Origin: Massilia sp. PDC64
GTDB lineage: Bacteria > Pseudomonadota > Gammaproteobacteria > Burkholderiales > Burkholderiaceae_D
Assembly: GCF_900101265.1 (NCBI RefSeq)
Contig: NZ_FMZS01000007.1
Location: 372,001 to 436,000 of the forward strand
Length of the DNA stretch: 64,000 nucleotides
Reading direction: 5' to 3'
This document shows positions 18,487-27,414 of this stretch, piece by piece. Numbering within the stretch: the stretch's first letter is position 1; each line of letters opens with the position of its first letter. The position numbers and the translations under genes are program-made. The notes below the pieces were generated by a model. That model ran no database searches and had not been told where the DNA came from. It was given only the letters and a program-made list of their open reading frames with translations.

Positions 18487-18490
18487 GTTG

Positions 18491-19237
18491 TTAGAGGTTC
18501 TCCGATTGATGTCGAGGTGCGAGCCGGCGCAGGTGCGCGGGCAGCCGAAGAACGGATTTTACTTTGACATCGACGTAACCGGGGCGTTTGACCATCTTCG
18601 GCAGGGGGGCTTTGCCGATCGGATCGCTGAAGTGCAGGTATTGCGTGATCCAGGCAGTGCGCAGGCCGAGCTGCTTGGCGCGCTTGAGGTTCATGAGCGT
18701 GTCCTCGACGAGGATGCAGCGCCCCGCCGACAGGCCGTGACGCCGCAGCAGGCGGCGCAGCATCAGCTTCGACGGCTTGGGTCGCAGCTGGCCGTGCACG
18801 CGCATGTCCTCGATCGAGACGTGGTGGGCGAACTGGCGCTGCAGGCCGATGTGGCGCACGACGCCCGTCGAATACGCGGTCGGCGCGTTCGTCAGCAGGA
18901 TCTTGCGTCCCGGCAGGCGGCGCAGCAGGCGTTCCAGGCCGCGTTCGTAGCGCACCAGCTCGTGCAGCGCGCCGATGTCGTGCGTCTGGCGCAGGAAGTC
19001 GGCCGCGTCGACGCGATGGTGGCGGATCATGCCCAGCAGGGTCGCGCCGTAGCGCTTCCAGTAACCGACGCGGGCCGCATTGACGGCTTCCTGGCTCGCG
19101 GGCGTGACGCCGTCGCCGAGCACGCGCGCGATGTACGTGTTCATGTTGGCGCTGATCGCCGGGAAGATCGCGTGCGATGCATCGTGCAGGGTGTTGTCGA
19201 GGTCGAACAGCCAGACAGGCGAGGGGAGCTTGGACAC
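18491..19237 (-). CDS. Pyrimidine 5'-nucleotidase, HAD family
   Basis: 248 aa haloacid dehalogenase-like phosphatase. Motif I is FDLDNTLHDAS (near residue 10), motif II LLTNAPTAYS, motif III with K and the acidic pair in LVEDTLMNLKRAK. Proteins of this type remove phosphate from UMP/CMP-like nucleotides. It precedes slmA by 4 bases, a conserved pairing in this group of bacteria. Confidence 0.9.
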   Translation of the reverse strand: MSKLPSPVWLFDLDNTLHDASHAIFPAISANMNTYIARVLGDGVTPASQEAVNAARVGYWKRYGATLLGMIRHHRVDAADFLRQTHDIGALHELVRYERGLERLLRRLPGRKILLTNAPTAYSTGVVRHIGLQRQFAHHVSIEDMRVHGQLRPKPSKLMLRRLLRRHGLSAGRCILVEDTLMNLKRAKQLGLRTAWITQYLHFSDPIGKAPLPKMVKRPGYVDVKVKSVLRLPAHLRRLAPRHQSENL

Positions 19238-19372
19238 GGTGGGAACGGAACAGACAAGGGAATCCGAATTATATCGGCATGACGCAGCGCGTTTCCTCCT
19301 CTGATCCAGATCGCATGCCTCGCTGTCGGGCCGATCCAGAATGGGTCAAGGATGACTTTCGCGAGGTTGCGT

Positions 19373-20257
19373 ATGCGTCGCTTCTTCCACCTGGTTCTGG
19401 TGTGGCTGCTGGCCATGCCGCTGGCCCACGCGACCGACCGCGGCGCCCTGTTCCGGCTCACGCTGGACGGCCGCGTGATGCATCTGTTCGGCACCTTGCA
19501 CGTCGGCCTGCCGGAATTCTATCCACTGGAAGACCGTCTCACGGGCGCGCTGGCCGAGGCATCGACGCTGGCACTCGAGATCGATCCCGACCAGCCGCGC
19601 GCCGACCTGCAGCACGCGCTGCGCACGTACGGCATGCTGGCGCCCGGCAATCCTGCCTACGACAGCCTGCCGTCCGACCAGAAACGACGCCTGGACCGGT
19701 TGCTGGAGCAGGGCGGCCTCGACGCGTCCTCGATGCTGGGCTTCAAGCCGGTGCTCTTGGCGACGATGCTGACATTGGCCGAATACACGCGCCAGGGCTA
19801 CCGGGCCGACCTGTCGAGCGATGCCTGGCTCGCGCGCCAGGCGCGCCGGCGCCACGTCCGCGTGCTGCCGCTGGAATCGCTGGGCGGCCAGCTGGCGCTG
19901 CTCGACCGCCTGCCGGTGCCGGACCGCTGGCGTTTTCTGGAAGAGATGATGGACACGATCGAATCCGGCGCCCAGCGCACGGAAGCGCGCGAAGTCGTGC
20001 GGGCCTGGAGCACGGCGGACCGGCAGGCGCTCGACCGGATAGCGGAAAAATGCGAGACGGACCGGAGCGTGTCCGGCCGTTTCGTGACCCAGGTGCTGCT
20101 CAAGGAGAGAAACGTCGGACTGGCCGATCGCCTGCTGCAATTGCTGCGTGCGGAAGACCGGACCGTGGCCGCGATCGGCGTGCTGCATTTGCTGGGGACG
20201 GGGAGTGTGCCTGAGTTACTGGCGCAAAATGGGGTGGCGGTCGAGCGGATCTACTAA
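19373..20257 (+). CDS. TraB/GumN family protein, exported
   Basis: 294 aa from the ATG after a GCGAGG ribosome site; an ATG 21 bases upstream is possible. The N-terminus is a signal peptide (MRRFFHLVLVWLLAMPLAHA). The TraB/GumN core follows: HLFGTLHVGLPEFYPL with the GT.H motif, LALEIDPDQ, and AIGVLHLLGTGSVPELL at the end. Family members are predicted metal-dependent peptidase-like proteins (TIKI-related) of unknown substrate in bacteria. Confidence 0.9.
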   Translation: MRRFFHLVLVWLLAMPLAHATDRGALFRLTLDGRVMHLFGTLHVGLPEFYPLEDRLTGALAEASTLALEIDPDQPRADLQHALRTYGMLAPGNPAYDSLPSDQKRRLDRLLEQGGLDASSMLGFKPVLLATMLTLAEYTRQGYRADLSSDAWLARQARRRHVRVLPLESLGGQLALLDRLPVPDRWRFLEEMMDTIESGAQRTEAREVVRAWSTADRQALDRIAEKCETDRSVSGRFVTQVLLKERNVGLADRLLQLLRAEDRTVAAIGVLHLLGTGSVPELLAQNGVAVERIY

Positions 20258-20264
20258 CAAAAAA

Positions 20265-20290
20265 GGGTCCGACGAATCGGACCCTTTTTC
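20265..20290. terminator. Bidirectional terminator between the TraB/GumN gene and the tRNA genes
   Basis: GGGTCCGA-CGAA-TCGGACCC is flanked by AAAAAA on the left and TTTTT on the right, so it can end transcripts arriving from both sides: the TraB gene on + and the tRNAs on -. Confidence 0.92.
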
Positions 20291-20297
20291 TAAATTT

Positions 20298-20374
20298 TGG
20301 CGGAGCGGACGGGGCTCGAACCCGCGACCCCCGGCGTGACAGGCCGGTATTCTAACCAACTGAACTACCGCTCC
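20298..20374 (-). tRNA. tRNA-Asp (GTC)
   Basis: On the minus strand the 77 bases start GGAGCGGTAGTTCAG and end with an encoded CCA. The anticodon loop reads CCTGTCACG, giving GTC. The acceptor GGAGCGG pairs with CCGCTCC, and the T-arm GGGTTCGAGCCCC is standard. Confidence 0.97.
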
Positions 20375-20529
20375 AGCTTTTACTGCTATCTCGCATCATG
20401 ACGCTTGTCATCGCGCCGCGAGTGTCCTTCTCTCCTGCCGCGCAAACGCGCGGCGTGGACAAGATGCTTGTCTTATCCGTTACGTCAGGCATCGGGGATA
20501 CCAAAACAGGCGGGAATCTGGACAAATCC

Positions 20530-20604
<75 letters not shown>

Positions 20605-20641
20605 AGTGATTTTTGTGGCGCCGTTGAGACGCCACAGAAAT

Positions 20642-21571
20642 TCAGTGCGAGCGGATCATAGTGCCAAAAGCCTGTTCGGTCAAGACTTCCAGCAACAAAG
20701 AGTGCTCGATGCGGCCATCGATGATGTGCACGGTGTTCACGCCCGACTTGGCGGCGTCCAGGGCCGACGAGATTTTCGGCAGCATGCCGCCGGAAATCGT
20801 GCCGTCCGCGAACATCTCGTCGATCTCGCGTGCCGACAGGTCGGTCACCAGGTTGCCGTTCTTGTCCTGCACGCCGGCGATATTGGTCATCATGATCAGC
20901 TTTTCGGCTTTCAGGATTTCCGCGATCTTGCCGGCGACGACGTCGGCATTGATGTTGTAGGCCTGGCCGTCCTGGCCGAAACCGATCGGCGAGATGATCG
21001 GGATGAAGGCGTCGTCCTGCAGCGCTTTCACGACGGCCGGATTGATCGCTTCGATTTCGCCGACGAAACCGATGTCGAGGAATTCGCCCGGCTTGTCCTT
21101 GTCCGGCATCGACATCTTGCGTGCACGGATCAGGCCGCCGTCCTTGCCCGTCAGGCCCACGGCTTGGCCACCGTAGTGGTTGATCAGCATGACGATGTCC
21201 TGCTGGACTTCGCCGCCCAGCACCCACTCCACCACTTCCATGGTTTCTTCGTCGGTGATGCGCATGCCTTGCACGAAGGTGCCCTGCTTGCCGATTTTTT
21301 TCAGGGCGTTGTCGATCTGCGGACCGCCGCCGTGCACGACGACCGGGTTCATGCCGACCAGCTTCAGCAGGATGACGTCGCGGGCGAAGCCGTGCTTCAG
21401 GCGCTCGTCGGTCATCGCGTTGCCGCCGTATTTGATGACGATGGTCTTGCCGTGGAAATTGCGGATGTAGGGGAGTGCTTCGGCCAGGATCTGCGCCTTG
21501 ATCTGCGGCGAGACCGCAGTCAGGTCGTTATTCTGGTCGTCGCCCGTCAGATTGGTCAGCGTTGCGTTCAT
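20642..21571 (-). CDS. argB: Acetylglutamate kinase
   Basis: 309 aa, starting at MNATLTN; the 13 codons upstream in frame are unlike the family. ArgB phosphorylates N-acetylglutamate, step two of arginine synthesis. The nucleotide-binding KTIVIKYGGNAM and VVVHGGGPQIDNAL motifs are present, as are NINADVVAGKIAEIL and GGMLPKISSALDAAKSGV. The N-terminal extension region and the residues around HIIDGRIEHSLLLE are typical of the arginine-inhibited hexameric type, but regulation cannot be proven here. Confidence 0.97.
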   Translation of the reverse strand: MNATLTNLTGDDQNNDLTAVSPQIKAQILAEALPYIRNFHGKTIVIKYGGNAMTDERLKHGFARDVILLKLVGMNPVVVHGGGPQIDNALKKIGKQGTFVQGMRITDEETMEVVEWVLGGEVQQDIVMLINHYGGQAVGLTGKDGGLIRARKMSMPDKDKPGEFLDIGFVGEIEAINPAVVKALQDDAFIPIISPIGFGQDGQAYNINADVVAGKIAEILKAEKLIMMTNIAGVQDKNGNLVTDLSAREIDEMFADGTISGGMLPKISSALDAAKSGVNTVHIIDGRIEHSLLLEVLTEQAFGTMIRSH

Positions 21572-21694
21572 TGGGGGTCCGGAAAAGAATTTGCGAGATT
21601 TTACAGGCAATAGCCTACCGCAGTGGCCATTATAGAAGTTCTATGTTGTATTTTCTGGCAGCGGCCGTTAAGGTGCATTACATCTGGATACACG

Positions 21695-21910
21695 ATGTCA
21701 CCTTCGATGAGCACTTGTTCACAATGCGGCGCCGAATTCGGCTGCGCGATGGTCGACGGCACCGACGGCGCACCGTGCTGGTGCACGAAACTGCCGCCCG
21801 TCGTCCCGCTGCCGTCGCCCGGCGCGGCGGTCGGATGCTGGTGTCCCGCCTGCCTGGAGCAGCATATCGCGCAACGGACCGACAAGGCGCCGGGTACGTC
21901 CGGCCACTAA
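21695..21910 (+). CDS. Small cysteine-rich CWC-domain protein
   Basis: 71 aa with seven cysteines. CSQCGAEFGCAM, GAPCWC and CWCPACLEQHI form the cysteine-rich CWC family pattern, probably a metal-binding knuckle. Function unknown. The start is uncertain between 21695 and 21707; neither has a strong ribosome site. It is convergent with the depolymerase gene, the stops being 2 bases apart. Confidence 0.75.
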   Translation: MSPSMSTCSQCGAEFGCAMVDGTDGAPCWCTKLPPVVPLPSPGAAVGCWCPACLEQHIAQRTDKAPGTSGH

Positions 21911-21912
21911 GG

Positions 21913-23031
21913 TCAGCGCGCCGTCCGGAAGAACCGCATCATTTCGCGGCTCGCGTTCGGGCCCTTGCCATCCGTATAGCTGCCGCGCGTATCGCCGCCG
22001 GACCATGCGTGGCCGGAACCGTGGATCTCCCAGTGTTCCGCGTGGATAGTGCCGTCGGGCCGGCGGTGCACGGTGCGCGTATAGGCGTGGCCATCGGGCA
22101 CGTTGCCCCCTTCGACCACGACGTCTTCCGACGGATGGCGCCGGCGCTGGTTGATCAGTTCATGGCCGTTGGCCGGATGCACGGTGGTGTCGCGGTCGCC
22201 GTGGAACACGATGATCGGCAACGATTTACCGGGCTTGTGGCCCGTGCGGAAATCGCCTTTCATCGCGGCCATGGCAGACGGCAGGTCGTGCGCCGCCGCG
22301 AACGGCAGGCCGGAGTGGACGCCGACGGCCGCGTACAGGTCCGGATACAGCGTGCCCATGATGGCCGCCATCGCGCCGCCCGCGGACAGGCCCGCGACGT
22401 AGACGTGCTTCGGATCGATCACGTAGCGCGCCATGATGTCCTGCGTGAGCCCGGCGATGATGGAAGGCTCGCCCTGGCCGCGCTGCTGGTCCGCGGCGCT
22501 GAACCAGTTCCAGCAGCGCGACGCGTTGGCCTGCTGCGACTGGGCAGGATAGGCGACGAGGCAGCCGTATTCCTCGGCGAGGGCGTTCATGCCCGTGCCG
22601 AGCGCGAAGTCGTCGGGATTCTGCGTGCAGCCGTGCAGCATGACGAGCAGCGGGGCCGGCTGTCCGGCATAGGTGCTCGGGATGTACAGCTTGTAGTCGC
22701 GGGTGCCCGCGTCGTTCGTATAACTGGCGTCGATGAAATGGCCGGGCATGCCGATCGCGGCCGCGCCGGTCGACAGCGGCGGCACATTGAACGGGTTGGC
22801 ACTCTGGCCCAGGCGGGACAGGTCGGCCAGCATGTCGGAAAAGGCGTCGTAAGTCGGATAGTTCGAAGCTGGTGGCGTGATGGTTTCCACGTGTTTGACC
22901 GCCGCGGTCTGCACGGCGGTGGCATTCTTGACGGATTCCCGGATGACGGTGCGGGCAACGGACGGGCCACGGCGCATCAGGGAGCGGGTCGCAGCGCGCA
23001 TTTGCGCCAGGAACTTGTGATTCAGGGTCAT
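21913..23031 (-). CDS. PHB depolymerase family esterase
   Basis: 372 aa from an ATG with an AAGGAG ribosome site. It is an alpha/beta hydrolase of the extracellular PHB-depolymerase/feruloyl esterase-like family: PLLVMLHGCTQNPDDFA with the oxyanion loop, the lipase box GLSAGGAMAA with the catalytic serine, IVFHGDRDTTVHP with the acid, and GSGHAWSGG with the histidine. No signal peptide is visible in the first 60 residues, so it may be an intracellular short-chain polyester or ester hydrolase. Oxalobacteraceae usually store PHB, which fits. Confidence 0.88.
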   Translation of the reverse strand: MTLNHKFLAQMRAATRSLMRRGPSVARTVIRESVKNATAVQTAAVKHVETITPPASNYPTYDAFSDMLADLSRLGQSANPFNVPPLSTGAAAIGMPGHFIDASYTNDAGTRDYKLYIPSTYAGQPAPLLVMLHGCTQNPDDFALGTGMNALAEEYGCLVAYPAQSQQANASRCWNWFSAADQQRGQGEPSIIAGLTQDIMARYVIDPKHVYVAGLSAGGAMAAIMGTLYPDLYAAVGVHSGLPFAAAHDLPSAMAAMKGDFRTGHKPGKSLPIIVFHGDRDTTVHPANGHELINQRRRHPSEDVVVEGGNVPDGHAYTRTVHRRPDGTIHAEHWEIHGSGHAWSGGDTRGSYTDGKGPNASREMMRFFRTAR

Positions 23032-23301
23032 CGGCACTCCTTGTGGGGTGTGTCGGCAATGCCGCCGGCGCGTGGCTGAGGCATCGAACGAGGGTTCAGT
23101 CTTGATGGCGAAGCTTGCGCGAACCTTACAGATGGGGTAAGCGCAACGCGCAACGGAAGAGTCCCAGTCTACGCGGGTGGGCTCGCCGGTCAAGCGCAAT
23201 TCGTTCCGGTAGGTTAATCTGCGCACCATGTGTCCCATATCCCAGACTCGTTCGCGCTCCAGGTGGCGCGACACAATACCCAGACTTGCACAGGCCGCGG
23301 C

Positions 23302-23511
23302 ATGAACGACACACGTCTTCCCCCGGAACAACAGACGCCGGTCCCTTCTCCGTGCATCCATGTGTGCAAGATGTCGCCTGTGACGGGCTTGTGCGAGGGC
23401 TGCCTGCGCACGATCGACGAGATCGTCGCCTGGGGCCGTGCCGACGACGACTTCAAACGGGCCGTGTGGGCGGAGATCCGCCGGCGCGAACAACAGATCC
23501 CGTTCGATTGA
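23302..23511 (+). CDS. DUF1289 domain small protein
   Basis: 69 aa from MNDTRLPPEQ. The signature is a four-cysteine knuckle: SPCIHVCKMSPVTGLCEGC, followed by LRTIDEIVAWGRADD. The family has no known function; the cysteines suggest zinc or iron-sulfur binding. It stands alone upstream of the nitronate monooxygenase gene. Confidence 0.85.
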   Translation: MNDTRLPPEQQTPVPSPCIHVCKMSPVTGLCEGCLRTIDEIVAWGRADDDFKRAVWAEIRRREQQIPFD

Positions 23512-23628
23512 AGCGGACGGTACACTGGTCGTTATCCGACGGCCCCAGGAATTAGAGCCTGGAATCTAGCACGGTCGTGCTTTTCTAATCCATAATCGAC
23601 GGGTCCGATCAACTATCGCGAGAAACCC

Positions 23629-24588
23629 ATGGCGCTGCCTCCCGTCCTGCACAACCTGTCCCTCCCCGTCATCGCGTCGCCGATGTTCATCGCCAGCGGT
23701 CCCGCGCTGGTGGCCGCGCAGTGCAAGGCGGGCATCGTCGGTTCCTTCCCGGCGCTGAACGCGCGTCCGGCCGAGTTGCTCGACACGTGGCTGACGGACC
23801 TGCAGCGCGAGCTGGCGGATTACCAGGAACTGCATCCGGACCGGAAGGTCGGCCCGATCGCCGTCAACCAGATCGTGCACCAGTCGAACGACCGCCTGGA
23901 ACACGACGTGGCCGTGTGCGTGAAGCACCAGGTGCCGATCATCATCTCGTCGCTGCGCGCACCGCCGAAGGAGATGCTGGACGCCGTGCACGCCTATGGC
24001 GGCATCGTCATGCACGACGTGGTCTCGATCCGCCATGCGGAAAAGGCGCTGGAAGCGGGCGTCGACGGCCTGATCCTCGTCGCGGCCGGCGCCGGCGGCC
24101 ATGCGGGCGCGCTGTCGCCGTTCGCGCTGGTGGGCGAAGTGCGCAAATTCTTCGACGGCCCGGTCGCGCTGTCGGGTTCCATCGCCACGGGCGATGCCAT
24201 CCTCGCCGCGCAGGCGATGGGGGCCGATTTCGCCTACATCGGCTCGCGCTGGCTGGCCACGCGCGAATCGAACGTCACCGACGCGTACCGCAACGCGATC
24301 GTGGAATCGACGGCGGCCGACGTCGTCTACACGAACCTCTTCACGGGCGTGCACGGCAACTACCTGAAGAAATCGATCGTGGCGGCCGGGCTGGATCCGG
24401 ACAACCTGCCGGTGTCGGACAAGAGCAAGATGAGTTTTGGGTCCGGCAGCGCCAAGGCGTGGCGCGATATCTGGGGCGCCGGGCAGGGCGTCGGCCTGAT
24501 GGACGACGTGCCGACGGTTGCCGAGATGGTGGCGCGCCTGACGCAGCAGTATCAGGCGGCCCGGGAGCGGCTGGCCCTGAAGGCCTGA
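23629..24588 (+). CDS. Nitronate monooxygenase (2-nitropropane dioxygenase family)
   Basis: 319 aa FMN-dependent TIM-barrel enzyme. PVIASPMFIASGPALVAAQ opens the barrel, the phosphate-binding LVAAGAGGHAGALSPFAL and SGSIATGDAILAAQAMGADF are typical, and the C-terminus has GAGQGVGLMDDVPTVAEMV. It oxidises nitronates (for example propionate 3-nitronate) as a detoxification step. It is convergent with hpt, with only 4 bases between the stops. Confidence 0.92.
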   Translation: MALPPVLHNLSLPVIASPMFIASGPALVAAQCKAGIVGSFPALNARPAELLDTWLTDLQRELADYQELHPDRKVGPIAVNQIVHQSNDRLEHDVAVCVKHQVPIIISSLRAPPKEMLDAVHAYGGIVMHDVVSIRHAEKALEAGVDGLILVAAGAGGHAGALSPFALVGEVRKFFDGPVALSGSIATGDAILAAQAMGADFAYIGSRWLATRESNVTDAYRNAIVESTAADVVYTNLFTGVHGNYLKKSIVAAGLDPDNLPVSDKSKMSFGSGSAKAWRDIWGAGQGVGLMDDVPTVAEMVARLTQQYQAARERLALKA

Positions 24589-24592
24589 ACGG

Positions 24593-25174
24593 TCAGCCCA
24601 GCACTTTATCCGCGTCGCGGATTACCCACAGCCCCGGCAGGTTGCGCCAATACCCGTGCGCATCCATGCCGAAGCCGACGACGAACTGGTTCGGCACCGT
24701 GAGGCCGACGATGTCCGCCTGCACCGGTTTGACTTTACCGAGTTCCTTGTCCGCAAACACGGCCAGGATCACCTCGGCCGCGCCCATGTCGAGCAGGCGC
24801 TGCTTCACGTGCGCCAGCGTCTCGCCTTCGTCGAGGATGTCGTCCACGATGATGATCGTGCGGCCCTTGACGTCCTGGCGCGGGATGACTTTCCACACGA
24901 CTTCGCCGCCGCGGTCCAGGTCGCCGTAGCGGGTGACGTGGATGTAGTCGAATTCGAGGGGGAACGTCAGTTGCGGGAGCAGGTTGCCGGTGAACACCAC
25001 CGCGCCGCCCATGACGCCCAGCACGAGGGGGAATTCGCCCGTGGCGTCGTTGTCGAAACGCTGGTTCAGCACCTCGGCGACGTTGCGTACGGCCGCCTGG
25101 ACCTTGTCCGCGCTGACGATTTCCTCGGCATTGGCCAGCAGGGCGCGGGCGCGGTTGTAGTGAAAGTCTTGCAT
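24593..25174 (-). CDS. hpt: Hypoxanthine-guanine phosphoribosyltransferase
   Basis: 193 aa purine salvage enzyme making IMP/GMP from base and PRPP. The PRPP loop TIIIVDDILDEGETL is unmistakable (near residues 105-120). VMGGAVVFTGNLLPQL and the base-contacting region KPVQADIVGLTVPNQFVVGFG are as expected. Confidence 0.93.
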   Translation of the reverse strand: MQDFHYNRARALLANAEEIVSADKVQAAVRNVAEVLNQRFDNDATGEFPLVLGVMGGAVVFTGNLLPQLTFPLEFDYIHVTRYGDLDRGGEVVWKVIPRQDVKGRTIIIVDDILDEGETLAHVKQRLLDMGAAEVILAVFADKELGKVKPVQADIVGLTVPNQFVVGFGMDAHGYWRNLPGLWVIRDADKVLG

Positions 25175-25334
25175 GATATTTCAGAGTCGGTTTGCAGGAT
25201 CGGATTGATCCCTGGGTGTGCGATTATCCGTCAGTTTGCGCTTGCGCGCGATTCCCGGCGGTACGGGTCGGCGGTATGCTCCGGAGGGCGTATCATACCG
25301 GCTTGATAAACACATCACCCGACAACCGAGCACC

Positions 25335-27152
25335 ATGCCAGCACCAGACTCCACCCACGTGCGCGCCGAGCGCCTCGCGAAGCTGCGCGCCGCGATGGCG
25401 CGCCACCAGGTCGATGCCTTCATCGTACCGTCCGCCGATCCGCACCTGTCCGAATACCTGCCCGGCCGTTGGAAGGGGCGCGAATGGTTGTCGGGCTTCA
25501 CGGGGTCCGTCGGCACGTTCATCGCCACGCGGGATTTCGCCGGCGTCTGGACAGATGGCCGCTATTACACGCAGGCCGAGAACGAACTGGCCGGCACGGA
25601 GATCAGGCTGATGAAGATCCCGTCCGGTGCGAGCCTGCTGCACATCGACTGGCTGGCCGACAACCTCGACGAGGGCCAGACCGTCGCCGTCGATGCGCGC
25701 GTGCTGGGCCTTGCCGTCGCGCGCCTGCTGGGCGATGCGCTGGCCGCCCGCGGTGTGACACTGCGCACGGACCTCGACCTGTTGGACGAGATCTGGGATG
25801 ACCGCCCCGGCCTGCCGCCCGAACCCGTGTACGAGCACGCGGCGCCGTTCGCCGTGCTCGATCGCGCGGATAAACTGCACGCGACGCGCAATGCGATGGC
25901 GAAGCTGGGCGGCGAACGCCATTTCATCTCGACGCTCGACGACATCGCCTACCTGTTCAACCTGCGCGGCGCCGACGTCAGCTTCAATCCCGTGTTCCTC
26001 GCGCACGCGCTCGTGGAAGCGACGGGCGCCACCCTGTTCGTCGCCGACGGCAAGATCGACGGGAATCTGCGCGCGAGACTGGAGCAGGATGGCATGCGCG
26101 TGGCGCCGTACGACCAGGCGCAGCAAGCGTTGGCCGCGCTGCCGGCCGACAGCACGCTGCTGATCGACCCGCGCCGCATCACGGCCGGCATGCGCGCGGC
26201 CGTGCCGGCGCACGTGCGCGTCGTGGAAGCCATCAACCCGACGACCCTGGCGAAATCGCGCAAGCTCGATGCCGAGATGGACCATGTGCGCGACACGATG
26301 GAACAGGACGGCGCCGCCCTGTGCGAATTCTTCGCATGGCTCGAGCAGACGCTCGCCGATCCGAACCGTTCTCCGCTGAACGAAGTCCACATCGACGAGC
26401 AGATCACGGCAGCGCGCGCACGCCGTCCCCATTTCGTCAGCCCCAGTTTCGGCACCATCGCCGGGTTCAATGCCAACGGCGCGATCATGCACTACCGTGC
26501 GTCCGCCGAAAATTGTGCCGTGATCGAGGGCGACGGCCTGTTGCTGATCGACTCCGGCGGCCAGTACCTGGGCGGCACGACGGACATCACGCGCGTCGTC
26601 CCCGTCGGCACGCCGTCCGCCGCGCAGAAGCGCGACTTCACGCTGGTGCTGAAAGGGATGATCGCGCTGTCCGTCGCGCGCTTCCCGCGCGGGACGAAAG
26701 GGCCGATGCTCGATGCGCTGGCGCGCGCCCCGATCTGGGCGGCCGGCATCGATTACGGCCACGGCACGGGCCACGGCGTGGGCTACTTCCTCAACGTGCA
26801 TGAGGGGCCGCAGGTGATTTCGCCGTCGGCGCCGCCCGAGCCGCATACGGCCATGGAGCCGGGCATGATCACGTCGAACGAACCGGGCATCTACCGCCCG
26901 GGCCAGTGGGGCATCCGCATCGAGAACCTCGTGCTGACGCGCAGCGTGGGCGACGCGGGCTTCGGCGAATTCCTCGGCTTCGAGACGCTCACGCTGTGCC
27001 CCATCGACACGCGCTGCATCGACCTGTCGCTGATGCGCGGCGACGAGGTCGCGTGGCTCAACGACTATCACCGCAGCGTGCGTGCGCGCCTGCTGCCGCA
27101 CGTGAGCGGCGCGGCGCGCGACTGGCTCGAACTGCGTACCAAGGAGATCTGA
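25335..27152 (+). CDS. Aminopeptidase P family protein (M24)
   Basis: 605 aa, the long three-domain form of Xaa-Pro aminopeptidase. Two creatinase-like N-domains (VDAFIVPSADPHLSEYLPGR, then ENELAGTEIRLMKIP) precede the M24 pita-bread domain from about residue 310. Metal ligands sit in LLIDSGGQYLGGTTDITR (Asp, Asp), GHGTGHGVGYFLNVHEGPQ (His), TSNEPGIYRPG (Glu) and GIRIENLVL (Glu). It removes an N-terminal residue before proline. The stop is one base before a small gene, with MgtC following. Confidence 0.94.
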   Translation: MPAPDSTHVRAERLAKLRAAMARHQVDAFIVPSADPHLSEYLPGRWKGREWLSGFTGSVGTFIATRDFAGVWTDGRYYTQAENELAGTEIRLMKIPSGASLLHIDWLADNLDEGQTVAVDARVLGLAVARLLGDALAARGVTLRTDLDLLDEIWDDRPGLPPEPVYEHAAPFAVLDRADKLHATRNAMAKLGGERHFISTLDDIAYLFNLRGADVSFNPVFLAHALVEATGATLFVADGKIDGNLRARLEQDGMRVAPYDQAQQALAALPADSTLLIDPRRITAGMRAAVPAHVRVVEAINPTTLAKSRKLDAEMDHVRDTMEQDGAALCEFFAWLEQTLADPNRSPLNEVHIDEQITAARARRPHFVSPSFGTIAGFNANGAIMHYRASAENCAVIEGDGLLLIDSGGQYLGGTTDITRVVPVGTPSAAQKRDFTLVLKGMIALSVARFPRGTKGPMLDALARAPIWAAGIDYGHGTGHGVGYFLNVHEGPQVISPSAPPEPHTAMEPGMITSNEPGIYRPGQWGIRIENLVLTRSVGDAGFGEFLGFETLTLCPIDTRCIDLSLMRGDEVAWLNDYHRSVRARLLPHVSGAARDWLELRTKEI

Positions 27153-27153
27153 C

Positions 27154-27414
27154 ATGGCAGGCGTGCGTTCCACCCGGGCCAGTGCGGCCGTCGACCGGCT
27201 CAAGCGGCGTACCGGCGTGACGTCGTATTCGATGGCACGCACCGGCGACGGCCTGTTCTTCCTGTCCGAAAAGCCGGGCGCGCCGCCGCTGTGCGCGCCG
27301 CTCGAACTGGACGAGTTTGTCGCATTCGTCAACGGCCTCGGACCGCAAGAGGTCAAGCGCGTCAGCAAGCACGACGTCGAATTCGAAAAACAGCTCGTCA
27401 GGAAAAAGTCTTGA
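27154..27414 (+). CDS. Small protein of unknown function
   Basis: 86 aa, basic, with no signal peptide, membrane segment or family I recognise. The start ATG lies one base after the aminopeptidase stop and the stop codon TGA overlaps the TTG start of the mgtC-like gene, so it is translated as part of the same operon. The middle part (GVTSYSMARTGDGLFFLSEK) looks like a small beta-structure. Confidence 0.7.
   Translation: MAGVRSTRASAAVDRLKRRTGVTSYSMARTGDGLFFLSEKPGAPPLCAPLELDEFVAFVNGLGPQEVKRVSKHDVEFEKQLVRKKS

Noticed and set aside
20375..20529. Further tRNA gene between tRNA-Asp and tRNA-Thr
   Set aside because: No T-arm or anticodon stem could be built on either strand in this 155-base gap.
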